59,106 nt of DNA from Ignavibacteriota bacterium (GTDB taxonomy: Bacteria > Bacteroidota > Ignavibacteria > Palsa-1295), in the NCBI GenBank assembly GCA_003151825.1, contig PLYO01000045.1, positions 1 to 59,106 of the forward strand, given 5' to 3'. The position numbers and the translations under genes are program-made. The notes beneath the pieces were generated by a model. The model saw only the letters and a program-made list of their open reading frames with translations, had not been told where the DNA came from and did no database searches. This document shows positions 22,701-32,600 of this stretch, piece by piece (position 1 is the stretch's first letter; every line of letters starts with the position of its first letter).

Positions 22701-23041
22701 TACTTATGGATCAGCGAATCGAGCACCGTCGTATCCAGACCGCCGTTATTGCTGTCCGGCGGAGGGGGAGGAGGCGGCGGGGGTGGTGGCGGAGGAGGTG
22801 GGGGTGGCGGTTTGATGGTCGAGTCCGGCGGGACATTCAATGTATCGACAGGATGGTGATGACGCGCCGTGTCCACAGGATTGTGATGACGCGCCGTGTC
22901 CACTGGATGCCTACCATGCTTGATGGTATCGCCGCCCGTGCCGGTTCCGGTGCCCGGGCCGGTCGGGTTGAAGCAACTGGCCACGCCAAAGGCCAGTAGG
23001 CCGATGAACGATAAAACTGCAAGTGTCTTGATTTTTCTCAT
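22700..23041 (-). CDS. Polyproline lipoprotein with HHxPVDTAR repeats
   Basis: About 113 residues from ATG 23041 (MRKIKTLAVLSF). The lipobox is FGVASC, so the mature protein is a lipidated, surface or periplasmic protein. It contains Gly/Thr-rich GTGTGTGG, three HPVDT repeats, an uninterrupted run of about 18 prolines, and a short DSNNGGLDTTVLDSL end. The low complexity suggests a rigid spacer through the envelope rather than an enzyme. The frame extends to 23158 without a signal peptide, so 23041 is the better start. Confidence 0.75.
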   Translation of the reverse strand: MRKIKTLAVLSFIGLLAFGVASCFNPTGPGTGTGTGGDTIKHGRHPVDTARHHNPVDTARHHHPVDTLNVPPDSTIKPPPPPPPPPPPPPPPPPPDSNNGGLDTTVLDSLIHK

Positions 23042-23167
23042 AAAATAGTTAGTTAATGATGCGAAAGTAAAAAATTCGAGGGGTCTCAAAGCCGATAAAC
23101 GTCTCCGTCCCTGTGGTGAAACACCTCGATGATGAAGATGTAACAAAGTATTTTTCAAAAATAGCGC

Positions 23168-23193
23168 TTTCTTTTAGAAAATCATGATATAAT
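23168..23193 (+). promoter_or_regulatory. Possible promoter upstream of ECF sigma gene
   Basis: A perfect TATAAT at 23188-23193 with a weak TTTCTT (23168-23173) at short spacing lies 27 bases before the ATG at 23220. The hexamer alone is suggestive; FCB-group promoters often differ from this consensus. Confidence 0.25.
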
Positions 23194-23219
23194 GAATTAA
23201 TCTTGTTACAAACCGTTAA

Positions 23220-24056
23220 GTGAAGGGTTACATGTCAAGGAAACGAACATCTTTGAACGAATTCGCCATACCGATTCCGGGAATGAGGGCGGGACGTATG
23301 CCGTCGGAGCGCATAAGGATCGAAGGGGCACGAACGTCGCCTTCGCCGCGCCACTCCGAAGCTCGTCCGGCGCAGGTTGCGGACGTGTTAGAATCCAATG
23401 GCTTTTCCGGCGCCGTTACCACTCCAAACGGAGCGGCAACGATCTCTAAAAAATCGAAAGCAGAGCTGGCCGCGCTCGAAGACAGCGAACTGCTCCTGCG
23501 GTTTCAGGCAGGCGAAGAGACCGCATTCTACACCTTATTCGAGCGCAGGCAAAAAGAGATTTATACGCACTGCTTCCGCATGTGCGCCCGCGATGCGGAA
23601 AAAGCGAACGACGCCTTTCAGGACACCTTCGTAAAAGTATTTACCCGAAAGGCTCTTTTTACCGACGCGACGAATGGGCGGGCGTGGCTGTACCGGATCG
23701 CAACGAATACGTGTTTGAATTATCTACGGTACGACAAGCGGCATCCGCGCGAGGCGCTCGATGAAAATTTGAATTCCCACGATCCGCAGATGCAGCCGGA
23801 TTTTGCATCGGAGCAGGAATCGCTCCGTGCCTCGCTTGAAACGGCCATCGCAGAACTGCCAATCGAGCTTCGAGAGCCGTTTCTGCTCCGCGAGATCGAA
23901 GAATTCAGTTACGAGGACGCCGCGGCGCAGCTTGGGATCACGGTTCCCGCCTGCCGGCAGCGTGTGTATCGAGCAAAACAATTGCTGCGCGAATCGTTGG
24001 AACATGTGGTGACAGGTGAAGAGCCGAAACAAACGAAAAGAATGCTAAAGCACTAA
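23220..24056 (+). CDS. ECF-type RNA polymerase sigma factor
   Basis: A 278-residue protein. Region 2 is residues ~90-165 (LLLRFQAGEETAFYTLFERR, then FQDTFVKVF and WLYRIATNTCLNYLR), and region 4 is ~205-260 (LPIELREPFLLREIEEFSYE, with the helix-turn-helix AAAQLGITVPACRQRVYRA). An N-terminal extension of about 80 basic, disordered residues is unusual for the class; an ATG at 23232 is an alternative start. The gene 7 bases downstream encodes a membrane protein with an anti-sigma-like N-terminus, its likely regulator. Confidence 0.93.
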   Translation: MKGYMSRKRTSLNEFAIPIPGMRAGRMPSERIRIEGARTSPSPRHSEARPAQVADVLESNGFSGAVTTPNGAATISKKSKAELAALEDSELLLRFQAGEETAFYTLFERRQKEIYTHCFRMCARDAEKANDAFQDTFVKVFTRKALFTDATNGRAWLYRIATNTCLNYLRYDKRHPREALDENLNSHDPQMQPDFASEQESLRASLETAIAELPIELREPFLLREIEEFSYEDAAAQLGITVPACRQRVYRAKQLLRESLEHVVTGEEPKQTKRMLKH

Positions 24057-24062
24057 GATTTT

Positions 24063-25427
24063 TTGAAAAGAATGCAAATGCAAAACGAAGAAAAATCGAA
24101 CTTAGAAGAACGAATCCTCGCGCATTTCGATGGTTCGGCGGATCACGCGTCGTCGAAAGCGCTCCTCGATGAAGTGATGGCAAGCCCGGAAAAACGCGCG
24201 CTCTTCCGCGCCCATGAGACGCTCAACAGCGTCATTGCCGCCGCGCGGGTGCCCATGGAAGCGCCGTTGGAAACCAAGCGCCAAATCGCCGACCGCATTC
24301 CCGGTCTGCTCGCATTTATCCCCGGCTTGCTGGGTACTACGGAAACGATGCCGATTCTTACCCAAAGCGCAAATCCCTTCATTGAATTCTTTACACGGAT
24401 GTCGTTTTCAACCGCTGTTTCCATCGGAGGCGCAATTGCCGTGCTGACAACGGCCGGAGTTATAGTGAAGAATAATTTGGATCATAACGCCGCGCAAACC
24501 CAGAAGATAGCGCTTGTGCAAAACGCATCGCCGATCCCGAGGGATCGAGGGATGCGTCAAGCGTCCACGAATTCTGCTTCACCGAATTATGCGATGGTTG
24601 CGCCGAATACGGTTTCTGAAAATGCATCGTCTGCCATTTCTCATCGCGCTTCGGCAACACTTCGAGCGAACGCGAAGCCGATTCCATCCTCGATCTCTAA
24701 CGCCCATCAGCCGAGCGCTATTTCTCAGAACAATGCCTCCCAAAATGAGGACAATGCGCCGCTCGTGATGAATGCATTCACAACTCCGAGACACGCGCCC
24801 GCCATCGCCTCGAATATTCCTATCATGCAAACGGGTATTCTCACGCCGATGCCGGAAGAAGCCAGCGAGGCAATCACGGTGCGGCCCTATGCTTCGACCG
24901 GCACGAGATTCGTTCAACTCAATGGTTATAAAGATAATACCATCAAGGGTAACCAAAGTTCGATCGTTGGTTTAGAATTCGATTTGGGCGATCGGTATGC
25001 GTTTCGCGCGCAGGGTGGTTATAGCAGCTTCGCGCAAGTCGTTCCTTCGCCCATTGGAACCTTCAATTCCCTTCTCGGAACCTCGACCGTCTATGGACCG
25101 GGGATGGCATTGTTCCCAGAGTATTGGACCACGTTGGGCATCTCTTATTCCTTCGTGCTCACGCCCTCGCTGCCGCTTATTGTAAGCGCGGACGCCGGCG
25201 CGGTGTGGTTCACGAATCCCGGCATTATGACCATGGCCGGCATTGGAACGGAAATTCCAGTCGGCAGTCAATTGGCGATCCGGCCATTGTTAACCTTCGA
25301 TGCGGTGCGGACTTCCACCTCGTTGGCATCACCGCTGCCTAATAATGCTATCTACGAAAGCGTGAATACTCCAACGATGTGGGCCAGTTCCTTCGGATTC
25401 CAACTTAATTTCGTCTATCGGCCCTGA
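24063..25427 (+). CDS. Anti-sigma-like membrane protein with C-terminal beta-rich domain
   Basis: A 454-residue protein of mixed plan. Residues 1-110 are helical and resemble anti-sigma N-termini (EERILAHFDG, then DEVMASPEKRALFRAHETLN) without an HxxxCxxC zinc motif. One transmembrane helix follows (VSIGGAIAVLTTAGVIV, about 119-136), then a Ser/Asn/Ala-rich linker (~140-280) carrying an in-frame palindromic element (24525-24555), then ~170 residues with the aromatic, alternating pattern of an outer-membrane barrel (ITVRPYASTGTRFVQ ... SSFGFQLNFVYRP). It follows the ECF gene by 7 bases and probably controls it, linking envelope state to transcription. Confidence 0.7.
   Translation: MKRMQMQNEEKSNLEERILAHFDGSADHASSKALLDEVMASPEKRALFRAHETLNSVIAAARVPMEAPLETKRQIADRIPGLLAFIPGLLGTTETMPILTQSANPFIEFFTRMSFSTAVSIGGAIAVLTTAGVIVKNNLDHNAAQTQKIALVQNASPIPRDRGMRQASTNSASPNYAMVAPNTVSENASSAISHRASATLRANAKPIPSSISNAHQPSAISQNNASQNEDNAPLVMNAFTTPRHAPAIASNIPIMQTGILTPMPEEASEAITVRPYASTGTRFVQLNGYKDNTIKGNQSSIVGLEFDLGDRYAFRAQGGYSSFAQVVPSPIGTFNSLLGTSTVYGPGMALFPEYWTTLGISYSFVLTPSLPLIVSADAGAVWFTNPGIMTMAGIGTEIPVGSQLAIRPLLTFDAVRTSTSLASPLPNNAIYESVNTPTMWASSFGFQLNFVYRP
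24525..24555. repeat. GCATC...GATGC element, in-frame copy 1
   Basis: A 31-nt copy encoding ASPIPRDRGM in the linker of the anti-sigma-like protein. Opposite orientation to the intergenic copy at 22625. Confidence 0.9.
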
Positions 25428-26950
25428 TGCGTAAGCTGATTTACATATCGCTCCTCGCATTAGCAGGTTGTACGACCTCGCTGAGTCCGGCGCCCACCCC
25501 GCCGGCCGTAACCGGATCGGACGTTGCCGGCTATTTTTGGCACGATAGTACCTACCACTATCAATCTTCGGCTGGTAACCAAACGATTTCGGTGCAGGGC
25601 GCGGCGATCACCGATAATAACGCTGGCACGAATACGACATTCATGGTAACGATCGCGAGCGGCGCTTATTCCATGAGTGGGTTTTCGCCTTCCGACATCT
25701 TTGGCTTTGAACCATCTCTTCTGGTCGTGGCCGATACTAACATGCCTGGCCCACGGATGGAGACCATTCATTCGATCGCTACGGTCAATTCCGGATTCGG
25801 AGCGCGGCTCCATGCCGCATCCGATTCCGTGCTCTACGAAGTTAATCTTAGTAACTTCTCGCTTCAGCGGCTCGAATCTTTCCCGCGTGGCTTCCTGCTT
25901 GCCGAGGACGCGCAAAATCAGGTACTCTTCGCATACAAGCCCGGCGGCGACAGTATTATGTGGACTTCGGATGACGATTGCTCGCACTGGACCAAGGCCA
26001 CTACTCCGACAGGAATTACTGCCTTCACTTCCACTGGAGATTTTTCCGGAGACCGGTGCTGGTTCGCGTGCGGACAAACTATTTACCGCATTTCGGGGAA
26101 CGGCACAAATTACACGCCTGTCACTACGTTATCCGCGAACGTGATCGCCATAGCCTGGGAAAACGATGGCGTGGCCGCCGGCCTGGATAACAATACTATT
26201 TACGATGTGCCGAAGAATGGCCTGGCACATTACCGGCAAGCGGTTCCAAGTCCTTTGGCAGGGCTTACGCTCGTCACATCGGGCTTCTTCAATCCCATTC
26301 TTGCAGGCACACAGAGTGGGGTTTATTCCATCTCTGCGTTTGATTCCTCCACAAAAATAGATAACGGCAGCGTCTCGACAATCTATTCGACCGGCAGTAG
26401 TATCTTTGCCGGATTGCCCAATTCCGTTATTCACTATAATGCCTCGGGAAGCCGCTATGACGCCTATGCCAATCCAACCCTCGGCGTGGTCACGCAATTT
26501 GCTCACCCAACTGGTTTTGCCAGCCCATCGCAAGGCATTTATGCATTATCCGGCTCGACGATTTACCGGCTTGACACCATCCAAAGCGGCGGCTCGAAAT
26601 GGACACCCGCCAATCAGGGTATTTCCGCTCCGCCCGCATTCATGCCCGGTTCGCTTACACTTCTCACGACTGATACCACTTGGATCGCGGGATTTATCGA
26701 GCACAACGCGGGTGGCACGCAACGCGGTTATGCCTATTATGCTACAAGTTCTGGCCCGTTCCCGCAATATGCCGTGGGTGGCGTGACATACAACAACGTC
26801 CTCCGTGTCGATTACACTTCGAAGGCGAACGGCATGGCCGACACAGCGGGTGTTCCGCAATACAATATCTACTTCGAAAAAGGCATAGGGCCTGCGGTCA
26901 TCGTCAGGAGTGAGGGCGGTAAAACGACGACGACTCAGTTGGTGAAATAA
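25427..26950 (+). CDS. Hypothetical lipoprotein, probably beta-propeller-like
   Basis: A 507-residue protein with lipobox LLALAGC near residue 15, so lipid-anchored. The rest has repeated short strand patterns (VLYEVNLSNFSLQRL, TIYRISGN, GVYSISAF, TIYRLDT) compatible with a propeller; 'MWTSDDDCSHW' recalls BNR repeats. No enzyme motif is seen. The start shares one base with the previous stop (TGATG), so it belongs to the ECF sigma / anti-sigma-like transcript. Confidence 0.7.
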   Translation: MRKLIYISLLALAGCTTSLSPAPTPPAVTGSDVAGYFWHDSTYHYQSSAGNQTISVQGAAITDNNAGTNTTFMVTIASGAYSMSGFSPSDIFGFEPSLLVVADTNMPGPRMETIHSIATVNSGFGARLHAASDSVLYEVNLSNFSLQRLESFPRGFLLAEDAQNQVLFAYKPGGDSIMWTSDDDCSHWTKATTPTGITAFTSTGDFSGDRCWFACGQTIYRISGNGTNYTPVTTLSANVIAIAWENDGVAAGLDNNTIYDVPKNGLAHYRQAVPSPLAGLTLVTSGFFNPILAGTQSGVYSISAFDSSTKIDNGSVSTIYSTGSSIFAGLPNSVIHYNASGSRYDAYANPTLGVVTQFAHPTGFASPSQGIYALSGSTIYRLDTIQSGGSKWTPANQGISAPPAFMPGSLTLLTTDTTWIAGFIEHNAGGTQRGYAYYATSSGPFPQYAVGGVTYNNVLRVDYTSKANGMADTAGVPQYNIYFEKGIGPAVIVRSEGGKTTTTQLVK

Positions 26951-27091
26951 CGAAGTCCCTTCGCTTCGTGTGTGAGCGAAATGTCCGCAGTGGCGGATTC
27001 TCCTTTTCTTTCGGTTCACGGCTTTTGGACTTGTTGAGACAAAACGTCCGCGCCACATGTTGTTGTGTTTTCTAATTCCGTTATTTAACTA

Positions 27092-28258
27092 ATGCAGATT
27101 GCCGACCGCATCAACCGACTTGGTACTGAAACATCATTCGTTGTCTTAGCGCGCGCCCGCGAGCTCGAAGCGCAGGGCAAGGATATTATCCACCTCGAAA
27201 TCGGCGAGCCGGATTTCGATACGGCTCCGAATATCATCGCAGCCGCGAAGAAGGCGCTCGACGCCGGCTTCACCCATTACGGCCCGGCGGCAGGATTGCC
27301 GCAATTTCGCAAAACGATCGCGGAAGTCGAAGGCGCGCGGCGTGGCCTCGAGTTCAAGCCGGATATGGTCGTCGTCACGCCCGGCGCAAAGCCGATCATG
27401 TACTACGCGATCATGGCCATCGTCAATCCCGGCGACGAGGTAATTTATCCCAATCCAGGGTTCCCAATTTACGAGAGCGCCATCGAACTGGCCGGCGGCA
27501 CGCCCATCCGGCTGCCGCTCACCGAAGCGACCGGCTTTGCTTTTTCCATCGACGATCTTCGTTCCCGCATTACGCCGAAAACGAAAATGCTCGTCCTCAA
27601 TTCGCCGCAAAATCCGACAGGAGGGATTCTTACGCAAGACGATCTCAAGCAAATCGCCGAGCTTGCCGTCAAGCACGATCTCTGGGTACTGGCCGACGAA
27701 ATTTATTGCCGCATCGTTTATGACGGATTTAAAAATTATACGATCGCAAGCTATCCCGGTATGATGGAGCGGACGATTATTCTCGACGGCTTCTCCAAAA
27801 CCTATGCCATGACGGGCTGGCGGTTGGGCTACGGCATTATGCCGAAAGCGCTGGCGGAAGTCGTCGCGAAATTGCAGACAAACGTGGCAAGCTGCACCGC
27901 AAGCTTTATTCAGATGGCAGGAATCGAAGCGCTCACCGGCCCGCAGGACTGGGTGGATAATGTAGTCGAAGAATTGCATCGCCGCCGCGATTTGATTGTC
28001 GATGGCATGAATTCCATTCCCGGATTTAGCTGCCATAAGCCGCTCGGAGCGTTCTATGTTTTTCCGAATGTAACTGGGACTGGCATTGAGTGCCGGACAC
28101 TTGCGAACCGCCTACTAAACGAGGCTGGCGTGGCTTGTCTCTCTGGTGCTATGTTCGGCGAATATGGCGAAGGTTACATTCGGTTCTCTTACGCAAATTC
28201 AATGGAAAATATCGAGAAGGCTGTAGAGCGGATTCTGAAGTGGATGTCCGTCCAATAG
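27092..28258 (+). CDS. PLP-dependent aminotransferase, class I
   Basis: A 388-residue fold-type I aminotransferase, probably acting on aspartate or related amino acids. Seen: HLEIGEPDFDTAPNI, THYGPAAGLPQFR, LNSPQNPTGGIL, ADEIYCRIVYDG, the PLP lysine in DGFSKTYAMTGWRLGYG, and the substrate arginine near IRFSYANS. The 141 bases upstream hold no gene. The exact substrate cannot be decided from sequence. A long antisense frame is a shadow. Confidence 0.95.
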   Translation: MQIADRINRLGTETSFVVLARARELEAQGKDIIHLEIGEPDFDTAPNIIAAAKKALDAGFTHYGPAAGLPQFRKTIAEVEGARRGLEFKPDMVVVTPGAKPIMYYAIMAIVNPGDEVIYPNPGFPIYESAIELAGGTPIRLPLTEATGFAFSIDDLRSRITPKTKMLVLNSPQNPTGGILTQDDLKQIAELAVKHDLWVLADEIYCRIVYDGFKNYTIASYPGMMERTIILDGFSKTYAMTGWRLGYGIMPKALAEVVAKLQTNVASCTASFIQMAGIEALTGPQDWVDNVVEELHRRRDLIVDGMNSIPGFSCHKPLGAFYVFPNVTGTGIECRTLANRLLNEAGVACLSGAMFGEYGEGYIRFSYANSMENIEKAVERILKWMSVQ

Positions 28259-28286
28259 GGATCCATAGGCGAATACTCACTTCAAT

Positions 28287-29465
28287 TCACTCATCTAGTG
28301 TGTAGGTATAGTCAACAAAACGACATCTAAAGGAGCGGACAACAACAGACTGAGAAAGTGAGCTTTCCAGATCATAAATGCATCGCCCCCTCAAGCTTTT
28401 GTTAGGCAAATTTCGATGCCAGAGCCAAAGAGTGAGGTCGACTTGTTTAATATGTCCATATTCTGAGGGTTTGAATATGATCTCTTCGATGTTGAATTCC
28501 ATATCCTTCAAAACCTTCGTCACTGCCATCAATGATCCTGGTGTATTAATTATTCGCATCTCAAGTTGAGCATTATAAAACTTCTTGCTTTCCTCTCCTT
28601 CTGGCGATTCTACTTGAATGATAATTTTATCTTCAGGTTTAATATTGGTTTCGAGCTCTTTTTTATCCAGTTGAGGAAGAATTTTAGGGATGATTTCAAG
28701 CAACCTGTCTCGTAAATCATACCATTCATATTTTTTTTCCACGGAGAGCCTAGACTTCTTGCAGGTAATGTACAGAGTAGCCCCATCAGCCCTGCTTGCA
28801 AGGCTGATAAATGTCAGGTCTAGACTGAAATCCCAAAATATCGGCTCACAGAACGCGTAAATCAGACCCTCTGTATCAGGCCCAATATAACGAACTGAGT
28901 AGGTGTCAACAATTTGCCTTTGCGATCGATACTTGGGTTTCAGGTCTTTTGTCCAATTCTCCAGGGCGGTAATGATTGCTTCTCGAGCCTCAATACTCCC
29001 TGCATCGGCAATAATGTCATTGTATTCGAGAAGTTGATTTAATCCTTTTTTCTTCTTGTCGCTAGTGACAGTATTTTTCAGAAATTCATTCAATTTCTCG
29101 GCTGAGTTCACACCCATTGGTGGATGCTGACGCAAAAATAAGCAAGGTAATCCCTTTTCGTGTAAAGCATAATAATACTCAAACTCCGTCGGAGTTTGAA
29201 ATCGGGTACCATAATGGTATGTTTTGCCGAAGGTGAGATAGTGAACACACACAACTGCGTCCGAACTTTCAATCATTCGCTTGATTGTCTCAACATTTCC
29301 GATCTCGTCCTTTGGCTTAAGTTCTCGCTGAGTCTCTACGAATAATGGAATGTGTCCGAGCCTATGGATTGCCTCGATTACAAGCTTGCGCTCTGCCGAT
29401 AGTTCATCCATGCGGGAACTTACAAAAATTCGGAGCGACTTTTGTTCCTGTTTTTTTTTAGTCAT
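28287..29465 (-). CDS. DUF4062 protein with two C-terminal ACT-like domains
   Basis: A 392-residue protein from ATG 29465 (MTKKKQEQKSLRIFVSSRMD). Residues ~10-110 are DUF4062 (LRIFVSSRMDELSAERKLV, TPTEFEYYYALHEKGLPCLF), a TIR/SLOG-like module usually at the front of NTPases or defence proteins. Instead of an NTPase, residues ~191-265 (YIGPDTEGLIYAFCEPIFW) and ~300-355 (LEMRIINTPGSLMAVTKVLK) look like a tandem pair of ACT domains, as in GcvR-type or RelA-type regulators. Its AT-rich composition differs from its neighbours, suggesting transfer. Function unknown; sensing of a small molecule is plausible. Confidence 0.75.
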   Translation of the reverse strand: MTKKKQEQKSLRIFVSSRMDELSAERKLVIEAIHRLGHIPLFVETQRELKPKDEIGNVETIKRMIESSDAVVCVHYLTFGKTYHYGTRFQTPTEFEYYYALHEKGLPCLFLRQHPPMGVNSAEKLNEFLKNTVTSDKKKKGLNQLLEYNDIIADAGSIEAREAIITALENWTKDLKPKYRSQRQIVDTYSVRYIGPDTEGLIYAFCEPIFWDFSLDLTFISLASRADGATLYITCKKSRLSVEKKYEWYDLRDRLLEIIPKILPQLDKKELETNIKPEDKIIIQVESPEGEESKKFYNAQLEMRIINTPGSLMAVTKVLKDMEFNIEEIIFKPSEYGHIKQVDLTLWLWHRNLPNKSLRGRCIYDLESSLSQSVVVRSFRCRFVDYTYTLDE

Positions 29466-29609
29466 TTTGCGAACTTCCGATGTTAGAAATAAAATGAATG
29501 TATTGGAATAACTCTGGAAAGTAAATGGGTAACTCAACCGCCTGTCATTTTGTTCCCCCTTCGATCAGTCGGCGTATGAGTCCAGACTTAGCTATTTTAC
29601 ACGGGCTGC

Positions 29610-29664
29610 GATTCTTCGCTACGTGTCCCTCCGCTTCGCTTCGGGACACTTCGCTCAGAATGAC
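29610..29664. repeat. Dispersed CTCAGAATGAC-type repeat, copy B
   Basis: GATTCTTCGCTACGTG through CTTCGCTCAGAATGAC ends at the base before the M1 peptidase start; shares its right half with copy A. Confidence 0.75.
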
Positions 29665-32600
29665 ATGAATAAAAAACTCGCTGCATGGAGTCTGTCACTC
29701 CTTTTCATACTTCATACTTCATACTTCATACTTCCGGCCAAAGCCTATTGGCAGCAGCATGTCTCGTACGACATCCGCGCCACGCTGATCGATTCCATTC
29801 ACACGCTGGATGGTTCGCTCTCTGTTGTTTATACCAATAATTCTCCCGACACGCTGCGGGAAGTATTTTTTCATCTCTATGCCAATGCGTTCCAGCCCGG
29901 TAGCATGATGGACGAGCGCGCGCTTACGATCCACACCGCGCCCGTCTATGACCGCATCCACAAACTTCCCGAATCCGAATGGGGAAAATATTGGATTGAC
30001 AGTGTTAACGTTGCTCCCCCTCCTTTTCAAGGAGGGGGCGGGGGGTGGTCCAACGCTTCCTTCGAAATTACTGGAACGATTATGAGCGTCGCGCTTGCCA
30101 AGCCGCTTGCACCCGGAGACTCCGTGCTTATTTTCTTCCCCTTCCGCGAACAAATTCCCAGGCAGATTCGCAGAAGCGGGTGGATGTCCTCAGACGGCGT
30201 GGAATATTCGATGTCGCAGTGGTATCCAAAGATATGCGAATACGATTTCGAGGGCTGGCATCATCAGGAATATATCTCCCGCGAGTTTTATGGCGTGTGG
30301 GGTGATTTCAATGTCGAGTTGACGCTGCCCTCGCGCTTCACCGTTGGCTCGACGGGGGAATGCTTGAATCCGAATGAAGTTGGACACGGATACGACCAAA
30401 TTGCTACAGGTAAAAAGGAGGGTATCGCAGAACCAGGCTTCAATGAAGGAATGACGACCTGGAAATTCCACGCCTCGCCCGTTCACGATTTTGCGTGGGT
30501 CGCGGACGACGATTACATTCACGAATGGACGACGTGGAACGATTCCGTCACCGTTCACGCCTTTTACAAAACGTGGGTGCAAAAATGGTGGCAAAAATCC
30601 GCGCTCGCGTATTCGATTCATGCGCTTTCAACCTATAGCGAGCTTTACGGCCCCTATGCCTATCGCAATTTTTCCTGCACGATGGCCGGCGATGGCGGCA
30701 TGGAATATCCGCAGCTTATTATGATTACCGGCTACCGCCCATCGCCCCTATCGCTCGCGGGCGTCATCGCGCATGAGGTGGGACATCAGTGGTTTTACGG
30801 AATGCTTGGCTCCAACGAGACGCGCGAAGCTTTTATGGACGAAGGCTTTACAAGCTATGTCACCACCATTGCGATGAATCGGCTCTTCGGCGACGCGCAG
30901 GAATATCCCGGCGAAAAACATTCCTGGCTCGATTGGTTTACCCCAAAATTCAGCAACAAGCGCGATAATTATCGCGGCTATCAGCAAATTGCTTCCCAAG
31001 GCTACGAAGAACCGCTCAATATTCCGCACGATTGGTTCCGAGAAGACGTTACCGCCGGACAAGTCTATGGCAAGACGCAGGCCATTCTGAATATGCTGCA
31101 ATACGCCCTCGGCGATTCCACGTTTGCGGCTGGAATGAAAGAGTATTACCGCCAGTGGCATTTCAAGCATCCGCATCTCACCGATTTCAAGAACGTGATG
31201 GAAAAAACCGCGCATACAGATCTCGATTGGTTCTTCGATGAGTGGTTCAAGACGACACGAACGGTAGATTATGCTGCGGACAGGGTCAGTTCCGATAGAA
31301 CCCCCGCCTTTCCAAGGCGGGGGCAGGGGGTGGTTGATTCAGGATATGAAACAACCGTTACTCTCCACAATAATCAGCTTGCCGTGATGCCACTTGATCT
31401 GCTATTACATTATAGCGATGGCACCAGCGACGCCGCTACCATCCCCCTTGCAGTAAATAAAAATCTCGATTATCACAAAGATGGCGTCAGCCTGTTCTTC
31501 CCAAGCTGGGATTGGACGGCGACGAAATACACCGGAACGATTATCACGCCGAAGCCCGTCTCCTCGTTCGAGATCGATACCTCCTGGCGCTTGCAGGATC
31601 TGAATTGGCTGAATAATTATAGCACACTTTTACCACCGGGCGAATGGGTTTTGTGGAAACAGCTTAATCTTAATCCACTGATCGATGAATATTACGCCGT
31701 AGCAAGGCCGATCCTTTGGCCTGATGATCTCTCCTATATCAACGCGGGTCTCGGATTGAAATACGGAATGAACAATAGTTTTTCAGGAGATTTCAAGCTT
31801 ATTTATAAATTCGATCCCGGCGCTACGCGAAGTTTCGCTCCCGGCAATCCACCGGCCCCTCCACCGTGGTACGATTATACCGATGGAGCGTTTACGTTGA
31901 ATACACCCGTTCAGTGGCTGGGACGATTGAGCAGCCTGGATCTCGATGCGGAAAAAATGTACGGGATTTCAACGCTTCGCGCTTCACTCACAAAAACATT
32001 TCGACCGGAATTCTGGCGGCTGGGCGGTACGCAGTCGGCTTCGCTGTATGTGGAAGACCAACAGCTTACAGGCGTTGATAATTATCCGATCTGGCATCCG
32101 GGATGGGGCAATATTTACACCGATTTTTTTGGCTTTGGACCAAATTATGGAACACACACACGCACGGCCGGTGTGCGTTATACTTTTGCAAGCGAAGGCG
32201 GAAGCACGCATTTCGATCTCTTCGGCGTATCAAGTATTCTTGCCTCCGCGCTCCCTTTTTCTCGCGCCGAGGCTGTGTTTATAAATACATTTTCCATTGC
32301 ACGCGATCTCGACATCCACATTCGAGCCGCCGCAGGAGCGGCCACGTTTAACACGCCATACCAAATGCAATTCCTGCTCGACCGCGCAGATAATTATGAA
32401 GAGCAAAATAGTGGTTTTTACCGTGCGGTCTCGAGCATGAATGAACCATTCAGCCAAAATACTTCCATGTTCATCAACGGCGGAGCAGGCGTTCGTGGGT
32501 ACAATGCGGGCAATGCGGCAGAGAATATTCACGGCGACCAAATGGCTGGTGGGAGTCTCGATCTCAATCTTCCAAATCCTCTTTCAAATGTGTGGGGATT

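Noticed and set aside
27146..28036. 296-codon open frame opposite the aminotransferase
   Set aside because: Shadow of the aminotransferase; composition is His/Arg/Asp-rich as expected for antisense frames here.
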